Made by a program: the position numbers and the translations under genes. 64,000 nucleotides of DNA from a virus. How positions within the stretch are numbered: position 1 is the stretch's first letter; each line of letters begins with the position of its first letter. Location of the stretch: positions 1 to 64,000 of IMG/VR virus record IMGVR_UViG_3300027969_000042, one strand, 5' to 3'. Shown here piece after piece: positions 26,640 through 38,592 of the stretch. The notes beneath the pieces were generated by a model, which was given only the letters and a program-made list of their open reading frames with translations, ran no database searches and was not told the DNA's origin.

Positions 26640-26778
26640 TTATAAAGAGTTTATTGTATTATGATATTGTGTTTTTAATTCTTCTCTTTCATCAATTATC
26701 GATTGAGTGATCGGAGTTCCGTCCATAACAAATCTTTCTATAGCTTCTCGGTATATTATTCATCTCATAATTATTCAT
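26640..26778 (-). pseudogene. Possible small ORF broken by a 1-nt frameshift
   Basis: From ATG at 26778 one frame gives MNNYEMNN, then the adjacent frame reads YREAIERFVMDGTPITQSII and on to TAA at 26640-26642 with protein-like composition. A single-base change in the ATAATATA stretch would join them to about 46 aa. An uninterrupted 28-aa alternative starts at 26726. Weak evidence. Confidence 0.3.
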
Positions 26779-26810
26779 ATTACTATATATAAAATAAGAA
26801 CTATTGAAAT

Positions 26811-26842
26811 AAAAAAAAGTCTCAAAATAGAGACTTTTTTTT
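26811..26842. terminator. Rho-independent terminator after the fibre block
   Basis: Stem AAGTCTC/GAGACTT with loop AAAATA, embedded in A-run and T-run. It lies just past the end of the last minus-strand fibre gene and ends that transcript. Confidence 0.8.
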
Positions 26843-26850
26843 ATTACCTT

Positions 26851-27342
26851 TTACACCAAAGTAAAACATGCACCAGAAGTAGGTCTACTTATTCCAATAT
26901 AATCTACAGAGGTAGGATTTAAAGAAGTAGTAGGAGAACTTTTAAATGTTATTTCCTCACTTGGTTGTCCTATTGCTACTGGTTCAGTAGAGATAAGTCT
27001 AATTCTCCATATAGGGCTGGTCCTATCTATAATGTGTGATAATAGTGTAGAATAAGTAATAGGTTCCATATCTATTACTTGACTTGATTTAACAACATTT
27101 CCAGTGTATGTTGGATAACCATCTCGATCTAATTCTTGAAAATTTAGTGTACCTAAAAATATATAATCTAAATAAGGAGAAGATATACAAATTGCAGATG
27201 GATATTGAATTGTATAAGAAGATAGTTTATCATTTAGTGAATTGTAAAAGTCTTCAAGATCTTTCCCACTATATATTTGTGAAAAATAATTATCTATTGT
27301 AGTTATTTCTAGTGGATTTGTTTCTGCAGCTCTTATTGGCAT
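26851..27342 (-). CDS. Fibre-associated protein, tandem paralogue A (163 aa)
   Basis: Family not recognised. It shares with the next gene the start AAETNPLEITTI, a shared middle (YSGKDLEDFYNSLNDKL against YEGKQLQEFYAALNDKL, LGTLNF) and the end GISRPTSGACxxx. Beta-rich, no signal peptide. Last gene of the fibre operon, followed by a strong terminator. Possible chaperone, tip or adaptor of the fibres, by position only. Confidence 0.6.
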   Translation of the reverse strand: MPIRAAETNPLEITTIDNYFSQIYSGKDLEDFYNSLNDKLSSYTIQYPSAICISSPYLDYIFLGTLNFQELDRDGYPTYTGNVVKSSQVIDMEPITYSTLLSHIIDRTSPIWRIRLISTEPVAIGQPSEEITFKSSPTTSLNPTSVDYIGISRPTSGACFTLV

Positions 27343-27361
27343 TATTTATTTATTTATTTTT

Positions 27362-27790
27362 TTATAATTGACACGCACCAGAAGTAGGTCTACTTATTCC
27401 TTCATAATTTACTTTAGTAGGGTCTAAAGAAGTTGTAATTGAACTAGGTATTTCAATTATAGAGAAGCCTGAAGACAGTGTAATCTTCCACAAACCTTGG
27501 TCATAGTATAGTGAACCATCATAGATTAGTTTGGCTTGACCTGGAGCTGATCTTTCAATATCTCCAAAGTACATTGGGTAATGGTTCACGTCAAGATAGG
27601 TAAAATTTAATGTGCCTAATAATGTAGCATCTTCAAAATTAGAAGATAAGCAAATTTCTGATGGATATTTATAAGAAAATAATTTATCATTTAGTGCAGC
27701 ATAAAATTCTTGAAGTTGCTTTCCTTCATATATTTTTGAAAAATAACCATTTATTGTAGTTATTTCTAGTGGATTTGTTTCTGCAGCCAT
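27362..27790 (-). CDS. Fibre-associated protein, tandem paralogue B (142 aa)
   Basis: Paralogue of the previous entry, about 20 residues shorter. It starts MAAETNPLEITTINGYFSKI and ends GISRPTSGACQL. The shared C-terminal SRPTSGAC block, including the Cys, is the best-conserved part and may be the functional contact. It lies 16 bases after the 1316-aa fibre gene. Confidence 0.6.
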   Translation of the reverse strand: MAAETNPLEITTINGYFSKIYEGKQLQEFYAALNDKLFSYKYPSEICLSSNFEDATLLGTLNFTYLDVNHYPMYFGDIERSAPGQAKLIYDGSLYYDQGLWKITLSSGFSIIEIPSSITTSLDPTKVNYEGISRPTSGACQL

Positions 27791-27806
27791 TATTTTTATA
27801 TATTTT

Positions 27807-30800
27807 TTAGTTTGAATATGTCACACTTAGTCTTTCACTAATTAGTATTTCTAAATCAATTTCTACATAGCCAGAAAAAATCTCAGTAGATTGTGCAAAT
27901 AATGTTATAAAAAAATCACTTGAGCTTGCAATACTATTATCTAATATAAAGAAAGCTTTTGTTAGTGGTATTATATCACCAGTAGTAAAATCTTTAACCA
28001 ATCCATTTACTGTAAATGGAGTTGTTGTATTCACAAACGTATTCACACTGGATGCAACTACTGTTGATGAATTAGAACTATTTATTATTTCTCTTGGTGC
28101 GTCACCAGAAATTGAGATAACTCCAACTAATAATGCATAGATTGGTTCCGAGTTATTAAATGTTGCCCTACCCTTTAATTTATATTTTTTATAAATATCT
28201 CCACTATCATAAGTTACTAAACCAGATAGCTCGGCAATTGTACTTTCTACCAAAGTTTCTAAACTACCTTGTATATATTGATATGAAATACTTTCTCCTG
28301 TACCTCCTGTACCTGCTGGTCCTTGTGGTCCTTGTGGACCGGCTGGACCTGCTGGTCCTTGAGCACCTGTATTTCCTTGAAGTCCTTGAGCACCTGCTGG
28401 TCCTTGAGCACCTGCTGGTCCTTGAGCACCTGCTGGTCCTTGAGCACCTGTATTTCCTGTATTTCCTAGGCTACCTTGAGCACCTGTTCTGACAAAAGAG
28501 AATATAATTGAATCTCCTTGATTAAATGTTCCATTTCCAGATTGGTAAGTTGCGGTAAAATTCCTATGTGTTGTTAGACTTGTTATTGTAGATATGTTAT
28601 ATACCACAAATGTATTACTATCACCTTTCTTACTTAACATTAAAGTACCTCTATTTGGAAAAGTTCCAGCAGAAGCTATACTATTAAAGTATGTTGACAA
28701 TGAAGTACCATTTATATCATTTGTATTTACATATAAAGTACCTGTAGAAAGTGATGAGGTTGCTGAAAAGTTTATAGTTCCATTTACAAGTGAATTAGTT
28801 GCAGAAAAAACACCAATTACATATTCAAATCCAACTGAAAAATTACCAGTAGCACCTGTGGCACCAGTTGCACCAACACCTGCAATAACTGATAATGTTC
28901 CATCAATTGACATAGTAAGTCCTGTACCTATATTAAGTGAATGTGTGTGATCTTGTCTTGCAAAAGCATTTTTAATACCTTCTGTATTAGTTTTCCCTAT
29001 TGGTTCTGGAACTCCAGTTGCTAAAGCATCTAAACCATTTGGTAAATGTCTTGATGCATGTGATTCAATAGTTACTCCATTTATTTGTCCTACTCCTACA
29101 ATTGAGTTACTTGCCATTACTAAATCATTAGCCATTGGTCTATTACCATTAACTAATAAGTATTGTGGATGGTCATCTGCTGATAATCCTTGTAGATTAC
29201 CATGTGTTGAAGAAGCATTTACTCCACTTGATTTAAAGCCAATAACTGGTCTAATATCCAATATATTATAAATTGTACTTAATCCTTCTTGTATTATAAT
29301 ACTTGCAATAGGTACAATTGCATCTTCAAAATAATTTGGTGGAATTGGAAGTGGAGCTCCTTCTACATCAATAGCTCCTTCGTATTGTTGTTGTCCTACA
29401 ACTAATAAATACTTTTCAGTATCACCTTCACCATTTACATATAAAGTGTGTTTTGTATAATAAGATGCAGACATACCAACTAAACTTCCATTTATATCAT
29501 ATAAATTAGTAACAATATTTGTATCTGTTATTATACAGTCTGTTCCATTTAAAACAAACTGACTAAATGTAATTCCTAAACCGCCATATGGCATATAATT
29601 TTTACTACCAAAATAATAAGAACCTCTTGATACATTTAAACTAAAAGTTGCACCCTCTGTTACTAAAGAACCTCTTTCATAAATTGAACCTAATGCTTTC
29701 CTATTAAAAGTAATTAATTTATTAGTAGTATGTTCAGCATCTATAAAACTTCTATCAATTAAAATAACTTCACCATTGTGTGTTATAACTCTTCCTAAGA
29801 CAATAGTATTTGTAGTATTTGGCATTGATGCGGCTTCTGAAAATAAACCGGTATTAGGAAAATTTTCATTTACATAAATATACACTGCAGAATTAGTTGC
29901 ACTAACTTCAAATGAAGTCTCAGGCCAGTCTATTCTTAAAATATTATGATTATTAGACTCTAAATATCCATATCCACTTGATATACTTACTGTCTGACCT
30001 GAATACATTGATATTTCGCCTCCTGTCAAAACACCCATTCCAGAACCTTCAAAAATAAGTGTTGATAAATCAGTGTGAGTTCCATCAGCATATGTTATTG
30101 ATATTTTTCTTGTAATATCAAACTCACCATCATCTCTATCTAAGAATCCCCAATAAATATTTGAACTTTCATTAAATATTTTTTCATGTGAACTACTTCC
30201 TTGAAATGTTCCAAAAGTATTAGGATGTGCAATATAAAAATCACAATCACAATCTTTTATAGAAACTGAGTTTAATGTAAATTTTGATGCAGTACCAACA
30301 TTTCCGATTTCAAATCCTTTAGTATAGTTACTAATTTCAAAAGAAGATATATTTATATTGGCTCCATTTTGTCCATAAAATCCAGAGTCTGAGTCATAAA
30401 CTCCAGTAATAGATCCACCAAAAACACTAATAGATGAATTTTCACCACTTATCCAATTTGATATAGAACCTGTTACACCTACCTCAGTATAATAATTTTC
30501 ACAATTTGCAAATGCTAATATTCCATTTTCGGATTCGACTTTCATACCATATGAATATTCACCATTAAAATCAATATACTCCCCAAAAAAAGATGTATCT
30601 TTAGTAATACCTCTTACTAAAATCATTGTATCACAATCATACATAGATAACTTATGTACTAATGAAAATCCATCTAAATCTTGACATACAATTGCTGCAT
30701 AGCCTGGACCTACACCTACTATAGTTAGATATGATAAGTATATACTATCATTACATATAAATAAATGTTGATTTAAACTATTAGGAATAACCTGTGTTGT

Positions 30801-31757
30801 TTGAATATCACTACCTTCAATACTTATATAAGATTTTCCAGTAAAATCTATTGTATCTTCTTCAAAAATACCTGGTCCAATCGAAATATAATATCTATTC
30901 TCAGATGATGAATCAGTGATTGAGTCAACGGCTGCTTTAATAGATGTAAAGTCACCACCTATTTTACTAACATGTATAACATTAGGATCTTTAGGTGTGT
31001 TATCTAATTGTGCCCAATCATTATTTGTGTAAATATATGAGTGTGTACCATCATAATACATAGAACCACCAGTAGGATTTAAAGGAGTTATAATTGGTAT
31101 TAAGTTAAAATTATTTGTTGCTAATGAACTAAATGTTGCAGATGTAGTAAGTGTATCAATTACATTAGTTACATAGTTTTGAACATCTTTATCAATTAGA
31201 AAAGGTGTTTTTGTAGTTAATATATCTATTTGTTCTTTTAATCTAATAAGAGCTAATTTTGATTCATTAGAAGTTGAGAATTCTAACGTAATACCCTTAT
31301 TACTTTTTAAACTTATTTTTAAAAGATTATTAGATACATTTGTGTTTATAATATAAAATGGATCAATAGTATATTTTACTATTAAATCAACATCCATGAT
31401 CTTAATATTTCTATCAGATTCGGTTATGGGTCTTAAAAATGTAGTATAACTAAATGGTGCAGTAAAATAACCAACAACTCCTTGAGTCGAATTATCAACA
31501 TAATCATTTGTTTGTAATAATGTTGAAATTTGTTGTTGTAGTTTAGATTGTGCTAATATAGTATCATCAAAGTTTATGAAATCTAATGTAATTAGCTTAC
31601 CACTTTTTAGTGTAACTTTTAAAAGATTTGCTTCTGAAGTAACATCTGTAATGAATGTTGGTTTTAAAGTAAATGTTAAATTTCCACCATTATCAAAAAG
31701 TCTTATACTTTTATCAGAGCCTATTGGCTTTAAAAAACTATCACTACTATAACTCAT
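27807..31757 (-). CDS. Tail fibre with pectin-lyase-like and collagen-like segments (1316 aa)
   Basis: Two copies of a ~90-residue N-terminal domain (about 1-90 and 105-205) shared with the 1874-aa fibre. A pectin-lyase-like right-handed beta-helix starts near 259 ([18 protein letters not shown], then ISIGPGIFEEDTIDF). A tail-fibre knot [14 protein letters not shown]...[10 protein letters not shown]...FARQDHTH follows around 860-960. Short Gly-x-x collagen segments lie near 980 and about 1090-1150 (GAQGPAGAQGP units), and a C-terminal globular domain of about 150 residues probably serves as the tip. Trimeric receptor-binding fibre is the expected role. Confidence 0.85.
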   Translation of the reverse strand: MSYSSDSFLKPIGSDKSIRLFDNGGNLTFTLKPTFITDVTSEANLLKVTLKSGKLITLDFINFDDTILAQSKLQQQISTLLQTNDYVDNSTQGVVGYFTAPFSYTTFLRPITESDRNIKIMDVDLIVKYTIDPFYIINTNVSNNLLKISLKSNKGITLEFSTSNESKLALIRLKEQIDILTTKTPFLIDKDVQNYVTNVIDTLTTSATFSSLATNNFNLIPIITPLNPTGGSMYYDGTHSYIYTNNDWAQLDNTPKDPNVIHVSKIGGDFTSIKAAVDSITDSSSENRYYISIGPGIFEEDTIDFTGKSYISIEGSDIQTTQVIPNSLNQHLFICNDSIYLSYLTIVGVGPGYAAIVCQDLDGFSLVHKLSMYDCDTMILVRGITKDTSFFGEYIDFNGEYSYGMKVESENGILAFANCENYYTEVGVTGSISNWISGENSSISVFGGSITGVYDSDSGFYGQNGANINISSFEISNYTKGFEIGNVGTASKFTLNSVSIKDCDCDFYIAHPNTFGTFQGSSSHEKIFNESSNIYWGFLDRDDGEFDITRKISITYADGTHTDLSTLIFEGSGMGVLTGGEISMYSGQTVSISSGYGYLESNNHNILRIDWPETSFEVSATNSAVYIYVNENFPNTGLFSEAASMPNTTNTIVLGRVITHNGEVILIDRSFIDAEHTTNKLITFNRKALGSIYERGSLVTEGATFSLNVSRGSYYFGSKNYMPYGGLGITFSQFVLNGTDCIITDTNIVTNLYDINGSLVGMSASYYTKHTLYVNGEGDTEKYLLVVGQQQYEGAIDVEGAPLPIPPNYFEDAIVPIASIIIQEGLSTIYNILDIRPVIGFKSSGVNASSTHGNLQGLSADDHPQYLLVNGNRPMANDLVMASNSIVGVGQINGVTIESHASRHLPNGLDALATGVPEPIGKTNTEGIKNAFARQDHTHSLNIGTGLTMSIDGTLSVIAGVGATGATGATGNFSVGFEYVIGVFSATNSLVNGTINFSATSSLSTGTLYVNTNDINGTSLSTYFNSIASAGTFPNRGTLMLSKKGDSNTFVVYNISTITSLTTHRNFTATYQSGNGTFNQGDSIIFSFVRTGAQGSLGNTGNTGAQGPAGAQGPAGAQGPAGAQGLQGNTGAQGPAGPAGPQGPQGPAGTGGTGESISYQYIQGSLETLVESTIAELSGLVTYDSGDIYKKYKLKGRATFNNSEPIYALLVGVISISGDAPREIINSSNSSTVVASSVNTFVNTTTPFTVNGLVKDFTTGDIIPLTKAFFILDNSIASSSDFFITLFAQSTEIFSGYVEIDLEILISERLSVTYSN
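28316..28490 (-). repeat. In-frame 18-bp tandem repeats coding GAQGPA collagen units
   Basis: Near-perfect 18-base units (plus strand CTTGAGCACCTGCTGGTC) recur three or more times around 28386-28450 with diverged neighbours on both sides. Each codes six residues of a Gly-x-x helix. Such repeats can gain or lose units by slippage and change fibre length. Confidence 0.8.
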
Positions 31758-31780
31758 TTTATTAAAATATTTTTATATAA

Positions 31781-31791
31781 CTATATATAAA
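31781..31791 (-). promoter_or_regulatory. AT-rich promoter-like element before the 1316-aa fibre
   Basis: TTTATATATAG on the minus strand about 34 bases before the ATG at 31757; same core as the other AT-rich elements. Confidence 0.3.
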
Positions 31792-31795
31792 AAAA

Positions 31796-34700
31796 TTATA
31801 ATTCTATTATTGACATACTAATATCCCTTACTCTTGAAGTCCCACCTACAATTGACGATAAACTTATATCTACCCAAAGTGCCGTATTTAGCGATAGACC
31901 ACTTACAATTGCATTTAGTGAGAATGGCACTCTAGGTACTGATGTACCACCACCGGATGTATTTATATACATTTTAACTAGTCCACCTTGTGCACTACCA
32001 GTTAGTATGGCACCATTTATTGGTGGTGTTCCTGTTCCTGTTCTTATTTGTACTTCGGAACCGTTAGTATCACCAACACTATTATCTATATCACCTGATA
32101 TAATTATCAGTATTTTTCCAGAAAAAGTTGGTGTTATCGATGCAGATAATCCCATCATTACACCAGTTATCGAAGTAGTAGTATTTGGATCACTAGGTGT
32201 TTTCTGAGTAGTTGTATTCACAACAGAACCAGTTGCTCCAGTTGCTCCGGATGTTCCTGATGAACCACTTGTACCTGATGAACCAGATGAACCACTTGTT
32301 CCTGAAGAACCACTTGGACCTGTAGCACCAATTATACCACTTGTACCTGATGAACCGGATGTTCCAGAAGAACCACTTGGACCTGTAGCACCAATTATAC
32401 CACTTGTACCTGATGAACCACTTGTACCTGATGAACCGGATGTTCCAGAAGAACCACTTGGACCTGTAGCACCAATTATACCACTTGTACCTGATGAACC
32501 ACTTGTACCGGATGTACCTCTTGTACCCGAAGAACCAGATGAACCACTTGTTCCAGATGAACCAGAACTACCGGATGAACCACTTGTTCCAGATGAACCA
32601 CTTGTACCTGATGAACCACTTGTACCGGATGAACCACTTGTGCCGGATGAACCATTACTACCAGTCGGACCAGTATTTATAGGTGCAGTTTGCCAAGTTG
32701 CGGCAGTTGCAGAAACGGCCATTAAAACCTGTCCTATACTAGGTGCAGTTGCACCTGCTATATAAACTGGAGTTGTATTTGTTTTTAAACTATCAGATTC
32801 AACATAATTTGTCAAACCGGTTATTGTCTTATTTGTTAAAGATTGTGTCAAACTTGTTATATTATCTAATATAACTTTATCAGTGCTTAACATAAATCCA
32901 TTATCAATACTTGTTACAACAGAGTGTAAAGTACCACCTGGTTGATTACCGTGTGCGTGAATATGATCTTGTCTTGCAAAAGCATTTACTCCACCAATTT
33001 GACTAAAAGTTCCAATTGTAGAAGGTGTTCCCGTTGGTAAAGGATCTACTCCACCAGGAAGATGTCTTGAAGCATGAGATGTAATACTAACATTGTTTAT
33101 TAAGTTTACACCAGTAATAGAGTTGCTACCCATTTGTAAATTACTAGTTAGTGCTCTTGTACCATTTGATAATAAGTATTGTGGATGGTCATCATTAGAT
33201 AATCCTATTAAAGAAGAGTGTTCTGAGGATGCATTAATACCAGCTGCTCTAAAACCAACTAATGGTCTTTGATCTCTAATCTCTGCTATACTTGCAGTTC
33301 CTTGTTGAACTATAATACCAGCAATTAAAGCGACTGCATCGGTAAAATAATCTGGAGGTGTTGCCAAATTAGCAACTTGTGCTGCTAATATATCAGTATG
33401 TTGAGTATTATCATAAACCATAAAATATTTCTCTTCTATACCATCTCCAATTACATATAATGAGTGTTTTGCATAGTATGATGCACTTAATGAAATTAAA
33501 GAGTTAGTACCAGCATAATAGTTATTATCAACTGAATTAGTTGATGAGATTATCCAATCACCTAAACCATCAGGATAATAACTACTAAATGTAATTCCTA
33601 TTCCACCAGACGGATTAAATTCATTGGCACCAAAGTAGTATGTTCCTTGTGAAACATTTAATTGTAATGATTGTGATGCATTTTGCGTTACAATAGACCC
33701 AGAAGAATAAATCGGACCCAATCCTTTTCTCAATAATTTAACTGCTCTATTTGACCAGTGTTCCGCAGGAAGTGGTGTTTTTTCAATAAACTCAAATCCC
33801 ACCGAATTTGTTCTTACTCTACCTAATAATATATTTGCAGAAGTATCTGGAATAGTAGTATCAGAGGTTAAAACCTTTGATTCATTAAAATAAATATATC
33901 TAGTTGAATGTGGTGTAATACCTATTGATGAATTATCCCAATCATGTCTGTTTAAAATACCGACCGTACCAATAAATCCAGAGTTTATATGAAAATATCC
34001 AAATCCAGCAGCAACACTAAGTGTTAAACCACTTCCATTAGATAATTCACCGCCTTCAATAACACCCATTGTAGATGCTCTTGATATAAGTGTAGATACA
34101 TCAGTTGTTACTGTTGGTGTATATGTAATATTTAATCCACCAGAAATTGTAAAATCTCCAATTACTGAATCAGAATATGCTATACTTACACCATCTGCCA
34201 AAGTAACTACTTTTGATTTTTCAAATGAACCATTTAAGTTTCCTATTGTATCAGGATGATTTATTTGTATATGATGATTTGTAGTTTGACAAGATATACC
34301 AACACCAATTATATTAGAAGCAGTATCTAAACCAGTTGTTGGATTAGTAATACCATAGTCCCATGATGTATAATTTACTGCATTTAATCTAGATTTTGCA
34401 CCATTTTCAATTATTAAAAATGTTGATCCTAATTGAATAGTCCCTGCATTTGCTTGCACCGAGTTCATTACAATCTCACAATTTATACCAGATGCTTTTG
34501 CAAACCAAGTTGGTTTAACAGTTGCCATACCTTGTGAATAACAATGTAAAAGTAAGATTCTTGAAGGTACTGAGTTATTATTGTTATAAGCAGTAAATCC
34601 TTTATCAAATTCAAATGAATCTCCGTATCTTGAATCTACTACTTGTACAGTTGTTCTACTAGTGTCTGCATAACAAATAACATGTGAATCATTAGTACCA

Positions 34701-37420
34701 AATATAACATCTTTTATAATAAATGCACTTTGATCTGTACCAGTAGGTGATGTATGATAAAATGCAGCATAACCTAAACCGGCACCAGTTACTGTAATAC
34801 CGGATACTGCACAATCATCTTTTCCTAAGAATATATGTTGTGTATTTGTTTTAGGTAAAACTCTTGTGGTTCTACTTCCTTTTATATCAACATAAGATCT
34901 CATTTGAATAGTATCTTCATAATAATCACCAGGACCAACATTTATTGTATATCCATTTGTTATTGTAGCATCATTTACAGATTCAACTGCTGCTTTAATA
35001 GAAGTAAAATCTCCACCTTTTTTAGATACTGTTATTAAGTTTATATCTCTATTTACAACATAAAATGGTGCCAATTTAGGGATATTTATTTTTTCATATT
35101 TAATTGCACCAAAAATTTCTCCTTGCGTATCAGGATGTTCAATAAGTAAGTCATATGAAACACTTTCTAATAATTTAATACCATTTGATTTGAATGTTGA
35201 GAATGTACCAACATTACCAACTTTTACTGCATTATACCAATTGGTAAAATATGAACCAACTACATCTAGTGATGCACCATCTTCTAAATAAGCACCAATA
35301 CCATATCCTTCACCTTTATTACCAGATGTCAGTATATCAACTGATGCACCAACTCCTGATATAAAAGTACCAATTGAGTTTGTACCACCTATTGGTAAAT
35401 TATAATAATTTTCTAAATTCACATAAGAGATAAATTCATTTTCTGAAATAACTTTAACACCATAAGAATACACTCCATTAAAATCGATATATTCTCCATA
35501 AAATTCACTATCAACAGAGTTTGCAGTTACTTCAATACCTATATCACAACTTTCAAATGAAATTTTATGAACTTGTGAGTAGTTACCATTATTATAGACT
35601 CTAATGGCAGGAACTCCAATTGAACTATTTTGTATTGTTAAAAATGAAATTTCATTATTTGTACCTAAATCAAAAACTACATTATCTGCAATTGGTTCTA
35701 TAACTACTGAATCAATAGATGAACCAACAATAGATACATATGGACTATTAGTTAAATCTATAGTAGGTTCTAAATAAATACCTGGATTTACTTTAATAAT
35801 ATATCTGTTATTCTCATCCATATCATTAATAGATGCAACTGCAGCTGCTAATGATTGATGATCTCCATCTCTTTTTGCAACAGTTATAATTTTTAAGTCA
35901 TAGTTATAAATATAAAATGGTGCACCGTCTAAATAAAATTTAGTATGGTCAACAACTCCAAAACAAAATCCTGTTGTTAAAGGATGCTCAATATAAAAAT
36001 CATATATACCAGATTCTGATATAGATAAGCTATTTAATCTTAAATCTGGTGCATTTAAACCTTCATTTTTTGAATATATTGTTTTTTCAAATCCTCTTAA
36101 TGTTGATGCTAGTGCAATTACTTGAGCACCATCATAAACAATTATACCAGTTGTACCAGTTGCTGGTTTTACTCGTATTGTTGAGTTTGTCAATGTAAAT
36201 AATGTATTTACACCATATACTGTAATAAATGTTACAAGTGGTGATACTAAGTCATAGTAATTACAATCTACTAATAAAATTTGTGTAATAACCTCATTAG
36301 TATTATTTACTAAAAATCCATATTTATTTGTACCTGTAATTGTACATCTATTTACATGAACCAATGACTTTTCTACTGCACCATAACAATGTACCTGTGT
36401 TTCATTATTTTTAAAATTACAATCTCTAATAACAAATTCAACTCCACCAGTACCTTCATGATAAACTGCTAATCCACCAATCCCATTGGCACCACTTAAA
36501 GTTACTTTATTGATTGATGACTCATCACAACCTATAAAAATAGTACTTGTGCTATCAATTGGTTTAACAATTACTCCACCGGTAGTATCACCGATAACAG
36601 AAATATGTGATTTCATTGTTATTGTGTCTTCTTCATATACACCAGGTCCAACTTTAATAATAAATGGATTAGATGCAGATGCGGTTGTAATTGAATCAAC
36701 TGCTTCTTTAATACTTGAAAATTGATTAGATCCAGTTGTTCCTTTTTTAACAGTAATTATATTGGTATCATAGATTTGTAAATCTAATTGATCGATTGCT
36801 AATTGCACATTAGTTTGTGTTAGACTACCAATTGGTTCATAAGTTACTAATGATGCAGTAAATGATGTTGGTGTTAGTCCGATCTCTCCTTGTGGTCCTG
36901 TCACTCCTTGAGGTCCAGGTATAGTTGAATCCGCTCCTGTTGCACCGATTGGTCCTATTTCTCCTTGAGGTCCTGTTGCACCGATTGGTCCTTGAGGTCC
37001 AGGTATATTTGAATCCGCTCCTGTTGCACCGATTGGTCCGATCTCTCCTTGTGGTCCAGTTGCACCGATTGACCCTACTTCTCCTTGAGGTCCAGTTGCA
37101 CCAGTCGTTGCTTGTTCAAATACATGTGTTACGTAGTTTTGAATATCTTTATCTATTAGAATAGGTACGTTACTAGTTAGTGTATCTATCTGTTGTTGTA
37201 ATCTTATTAAAGCAAGTTTTGCCTCATTTTGTGTTGAGAAATCTATTATTACAACTTTTAATGACTTTAAACTTATTCTTAATAGATTATTATCAACAGA
37301 TACATTTATTATAACAAATGGATTTATTGTATATTTAATATCATTAGTATCATCTAAAACTTTAATACTTCTGTCAGATGTAGTAATTGGTCTCAAAAAT
37401 TTATAGTAACTATAACTCAT
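31796..37420 (-). CDS. Tail fibre with three beta-helix segments, collagen-like and GSSGTSG repeats (1874 aa)
   Basis: The N-terminal ~90 residues ([17 protein letters not shown]) are the same attachment domain that is duplicated in the next fibre. Residues 107-180 are collagen-like ([16 protein letters not shown]). Three pectin-lyase-like beta-helices begin near 217, 510 and 793, each opening with a [V/A]-x-K-x-G-x-x...S[I/L]xxAV motif and an xxxGPGxYxEDT-like strand. [12 protein letters not shown]...[10 protein letters not shown]...FARQDHIH knot lies near 1410-1500. Residues about 1580-1733 are Gly-Ser-Ser/Gly-Thr-Ser repeats interrupted by GIIGATGP. The C-terminal ~130 residues form a small beta domain (tip). 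Likely a long receptor-binding fibre. Confidence 0.85.
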   Translation of the reverse strand: MSYSYYKFLRPITTSDRSIKVLDDTNDIKYTINPFVIINVSVDNNLLRISLKSLKVVIIDFSTQNEAKLALIRLQQQIDTLTSNVPILIDKDIQNYVTHVFEQATTGATGPQGEVGSIGATGPQGEIGPIGATGADSNIPGPQGPIGATGPQGEIGPIGATGADSTIPGPQGVTGPQGEIGLTPTSFTASLVTYEPIGSLTQTNVQLAIDQLDLQIYDTNIITVKKGTTGSNQFSSIKEAVDSITTASASNPFIIKVGPGVYEEDTITMKSHISVIGDTTGGVIVKPIDSTSTIFIGCDESSINKVTLSGANGIGGLAVYHEGTGGVEFVIRDCNFKNNETQVHCYGAVEKSLVHVNRCTITGTNKYGFLVNNTNEVITQILLVDCNYYDLVSPLVTFITVYGVNTLFTLTNSTIRVKPATGTTGIIVYDGAQVIALASTLRGFEKTIYSKNEGLNAPDLRLNSLSISESGIYDFYIEHPLTTGFCFGVVDHTKFYLDGAPFYIYNYDLKIITVAKRDGDHQSLAAAVASINDMDENNRYIIKVNPGIYLEPTIDLTNSPYVSIVGSSIDSVVIEPIADNVVFDLGTNNEISFLTIQNSSIGVPAIRVYNNGNYSQVHKISFESCDIGIEVTANSVDSEFYGEYIDFNGVYSYGVKVISENEFISYVNLENYYNLPIGGTNSIGTFISGVGASVDILTSGNKGEGYGIGAYLEDGASLDVVGSYFTNWYNAVKVGNVGTFSTFKSNGIKLLESVSYDLLIEHPDTQGEIFGAIKYEKINIPKLAPFYVVNRDINLITVSKKGGDFTSIKAAVESVNDATITNGYTINVGPGDYYEDTIQMRSYVDIKGSRTTRVLPKTNTQHIFLGKDDCAVSGITVTGAGLGYAAFYHTSPTGTDQSAFIIKDVIFGTNDSHVICYADTSRTTVQVVDSRYGDSFEFDKGFTAYNNNNSVPSRILLLHCYSQGMATVKPTWFAKASGINCEIVMNSVQANAGTIQLGSTFLIIENGAKSRLNAVNYTSWDYGITNPTTGLDTASNIIGVGISCQTTNHHIQINHPDTIGNLNGSFEKSKVVTLADGVSIAYSDSVIGDFTISGGLNITYTPTVTTDVSTLISRASTMGVIEGGELSNGSGLTLSVAAGFGYFHINSGFIGTVGILNRHDWDNSSIGITPHSTRYIYFNESKVLTSDTTIPDTSANILLGRVRTNSVGFEFIEKTPLPAEHWSNRAVKLLRKGLGPIYSSGSIVTQNASQSLQLNVSQGTYYFGANEFNPSGGIGITFSSYYPDGLGDWIISSTNSVDNNYYAGTNSLISLSASYYAKHSLYVIGDGIEEKYFMVYDNTQHTDILAAQVANLATPPDYFTDAVALIAGIIVQQGTASIAEIRDQRPLVGFRAAGINASSEHSSLIGLSNDDHPQYLLSNGTRALTSNLQMGSNSITGVNLINNVSITSHASRHLPGGVDPLPTGTPSTIGTFSQIGGVNAFARQDHIHAHGNQPGGTLHSVVTSIDNGFMLSTDKVILDNITSLTQSLTNKTITGLTNYVESDSLKTNTTPVYIAGATAPSIGQVLMAVSATAATWQTAPINTGPTGSNGSSGTSGSSGTSGSSGTSGSSGTSGSSGSSGSSGTSGSSGSSGTRGTSGTSGSSGTSGIIGATGPSGSSGTSGSSGTSGSSGTSGIIGATGPSGSSGTSGSSGTSGIIGATGPSGSSGTSGSSGSSGTSGSSGTSGATGATGSVVNTTTQKTPSDPNTTTSITGVMMGLSASITPTFSGKILIIISGDIDNSVGDTNGSEVQIRTGTGTPPINGAILTGSAQGGLVKMYINTSGGGTSVPRVPFSLNAIVSGLSLNTALWVDISLSSIVGGTSRVRDISMSIIEL
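32226..32680 (-). repeat. Coding minisatellite (GSSGTSG units)
   Basis: Nine-base units coding GSS/GTS alternate over about 450 bases. A longer ~60-90-base unit containing a GIIGATGP codon block occurs three times (near 32319, 32379 and 32459). It is in frame throughout, so length changes keep the fibre open. Confidence 0.8.
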
Positions 37421-37435
37421 TATTTTAATTTATTT

Positions 37436-38572
37436 TTATACTGTTATTGTAAGGTCCATATGAACACCTTCTAATGTATTGTGTGCTATATCAGAAAAAT
37501 TGAATGTTAGTGAATATGTACCTGGTACTAATATTGTTGAAATACTTGCGGTTGAACTACTTAAAATTATATTAGAAGGTTGCATAGACATAGTTCCATC
37601 TCTATTATCATGTATTGTATCAACTAATAAATCAATCAATAGTGATGAATCTATATAAGATCCACTTACACCATAAGTTGATAAAGAGAACTCTGTAGAG
37701 AAAGTTAAACCCATTGATGTATTATAAGGACCATTGATTAAATCACCGTTAAATGCAATAAAATCATTATCTAAATCACCAACTGAATTATTAAAGTAAA
37801 CAGTAGGATCTTCATTATCACCAGTAGGTATTGCATCAATGTTAATATCTGGATTTTCAATTATATAATTTAATATTGAGTGAGCTTGATAAGCATCATA
37901 TTCTGTTAAAAATTGTAGGAAAATAGTTCCATAACTAGCATCATCTATAATTAAAATTGTGCCAGTTTTTTCAATTGTTTCGATATTCACAATTTCGATA
38001 TAAATCAAAGGTCTAATAGTAGTTCCTTTATCATTTATCTTAATAGATTCTCCTATAATATGTGTTTTAATATCTGTATAATTTAAACCAACAAATGAAG
38101 TACTTGATTTATTTACAGAGTCATTAAAGAATGTATATGTGTCATCAATAACACCAACCATAACATCTAATGATACTGGATATTTTTCACTTGGATTTGA
38201 TAGATAAAGTTGTTTGATTCTGTTAGTTGAGTTACCAGTTAAAACCATCATTTGTGCCATTGTATGAACTTTGGCCATATCATCATAAAAGCACCAATTT
38301 ATATAGTTGTCTTCTTCAACTGATTTTTGATTATAAACAGCTTTTATACAAAGAAAAGTTGCATTATCACCTAGTCCTAAATGATTTAATAAGTAATTGG
38401 TTTGTCCAGATTTAAGTATAACTCTACTTCTAAGTAATTGTTTATATGGCATTCTTAAATCAGAAACAGTAAGTCTATCTACTGTATTGGCACCTTCGAT
38501 TGCAATAAAATCTCCTCCACTTACTTTGATATATTGAGCACTAGCTCCAAATAATGATGATTGACATCCCAT
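37436..38572 (-). CDS. Virion-associated protein of the fibre block (378 aa)
   Basis: No family recognised. It starts MGCQSSLFGAS, continues IKVSGGDFIAIEG, and is beta-rich. The last ~100 residues (STILVPGTYSLTFNFSDIAH) look like an Ig-type domain. It lies between the 1874-aa fibre and the 903-aa protein in one same-strand series, so baseplate or fibre adaptor is likely by position. An AT-rich element (38593-38604) precedes it. Confidence 0.55.
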   Translation of the reverse strand: MGCQSSLFGASAQYIKVSGGDFIAIEGANTVDRLTVSDLRMPYKQLLRSRVILKSGQTNYLLNHLGLGDNATFLCIKAVYNQKSVEEDNYINWCFYDDMAKVHTMAQMMVLTGNSTNRIKQLYLSNPSEKYPVSLDVMVGVIDDTYTFFNDSVNKSSTSFVGLNYTDIKTHIIGESIKINDKGTTIRPLIYIEIVNIETIEKTGTILIIDDASYGTIFLQFLTEYDAYQAHSILNYIIENPDINIDAIPTGDNEDPTVYFNNSVGDLDNDFIAFNGDLINGPYNTSMGLTFSTEFSLSTYGVSGSYIDSSLLIDLLVDTIHDNRDGTMSMQPSNIILSSSTASISTILVPGTYSLTFNFSDIAHNTLEGVHMDLTITV

Positions 38573-38592
38573 AATAAATTATTAATTTTAAT

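Noticed and set aside
28316-28490. CRISPR-like regular repeats
   Set aside because: Units are 18 bp, in frame, code Gly-x-x residues and have no unique spacers; they are collagen-like coding repeats.
32226-32680. Second CRISPR/satellite candidate and several antisense ORFs in it
   Set aside because: Repeats are 9-bp codon units of a sense gene; the antisense ORFs are composition shadows (Met/Asn/His-rich).
27807-37420. Diversity-generating retroelement acting on fibre tips
   Set aside because: No reverse transcriptase and no template/variable repeat pair seen in this window.
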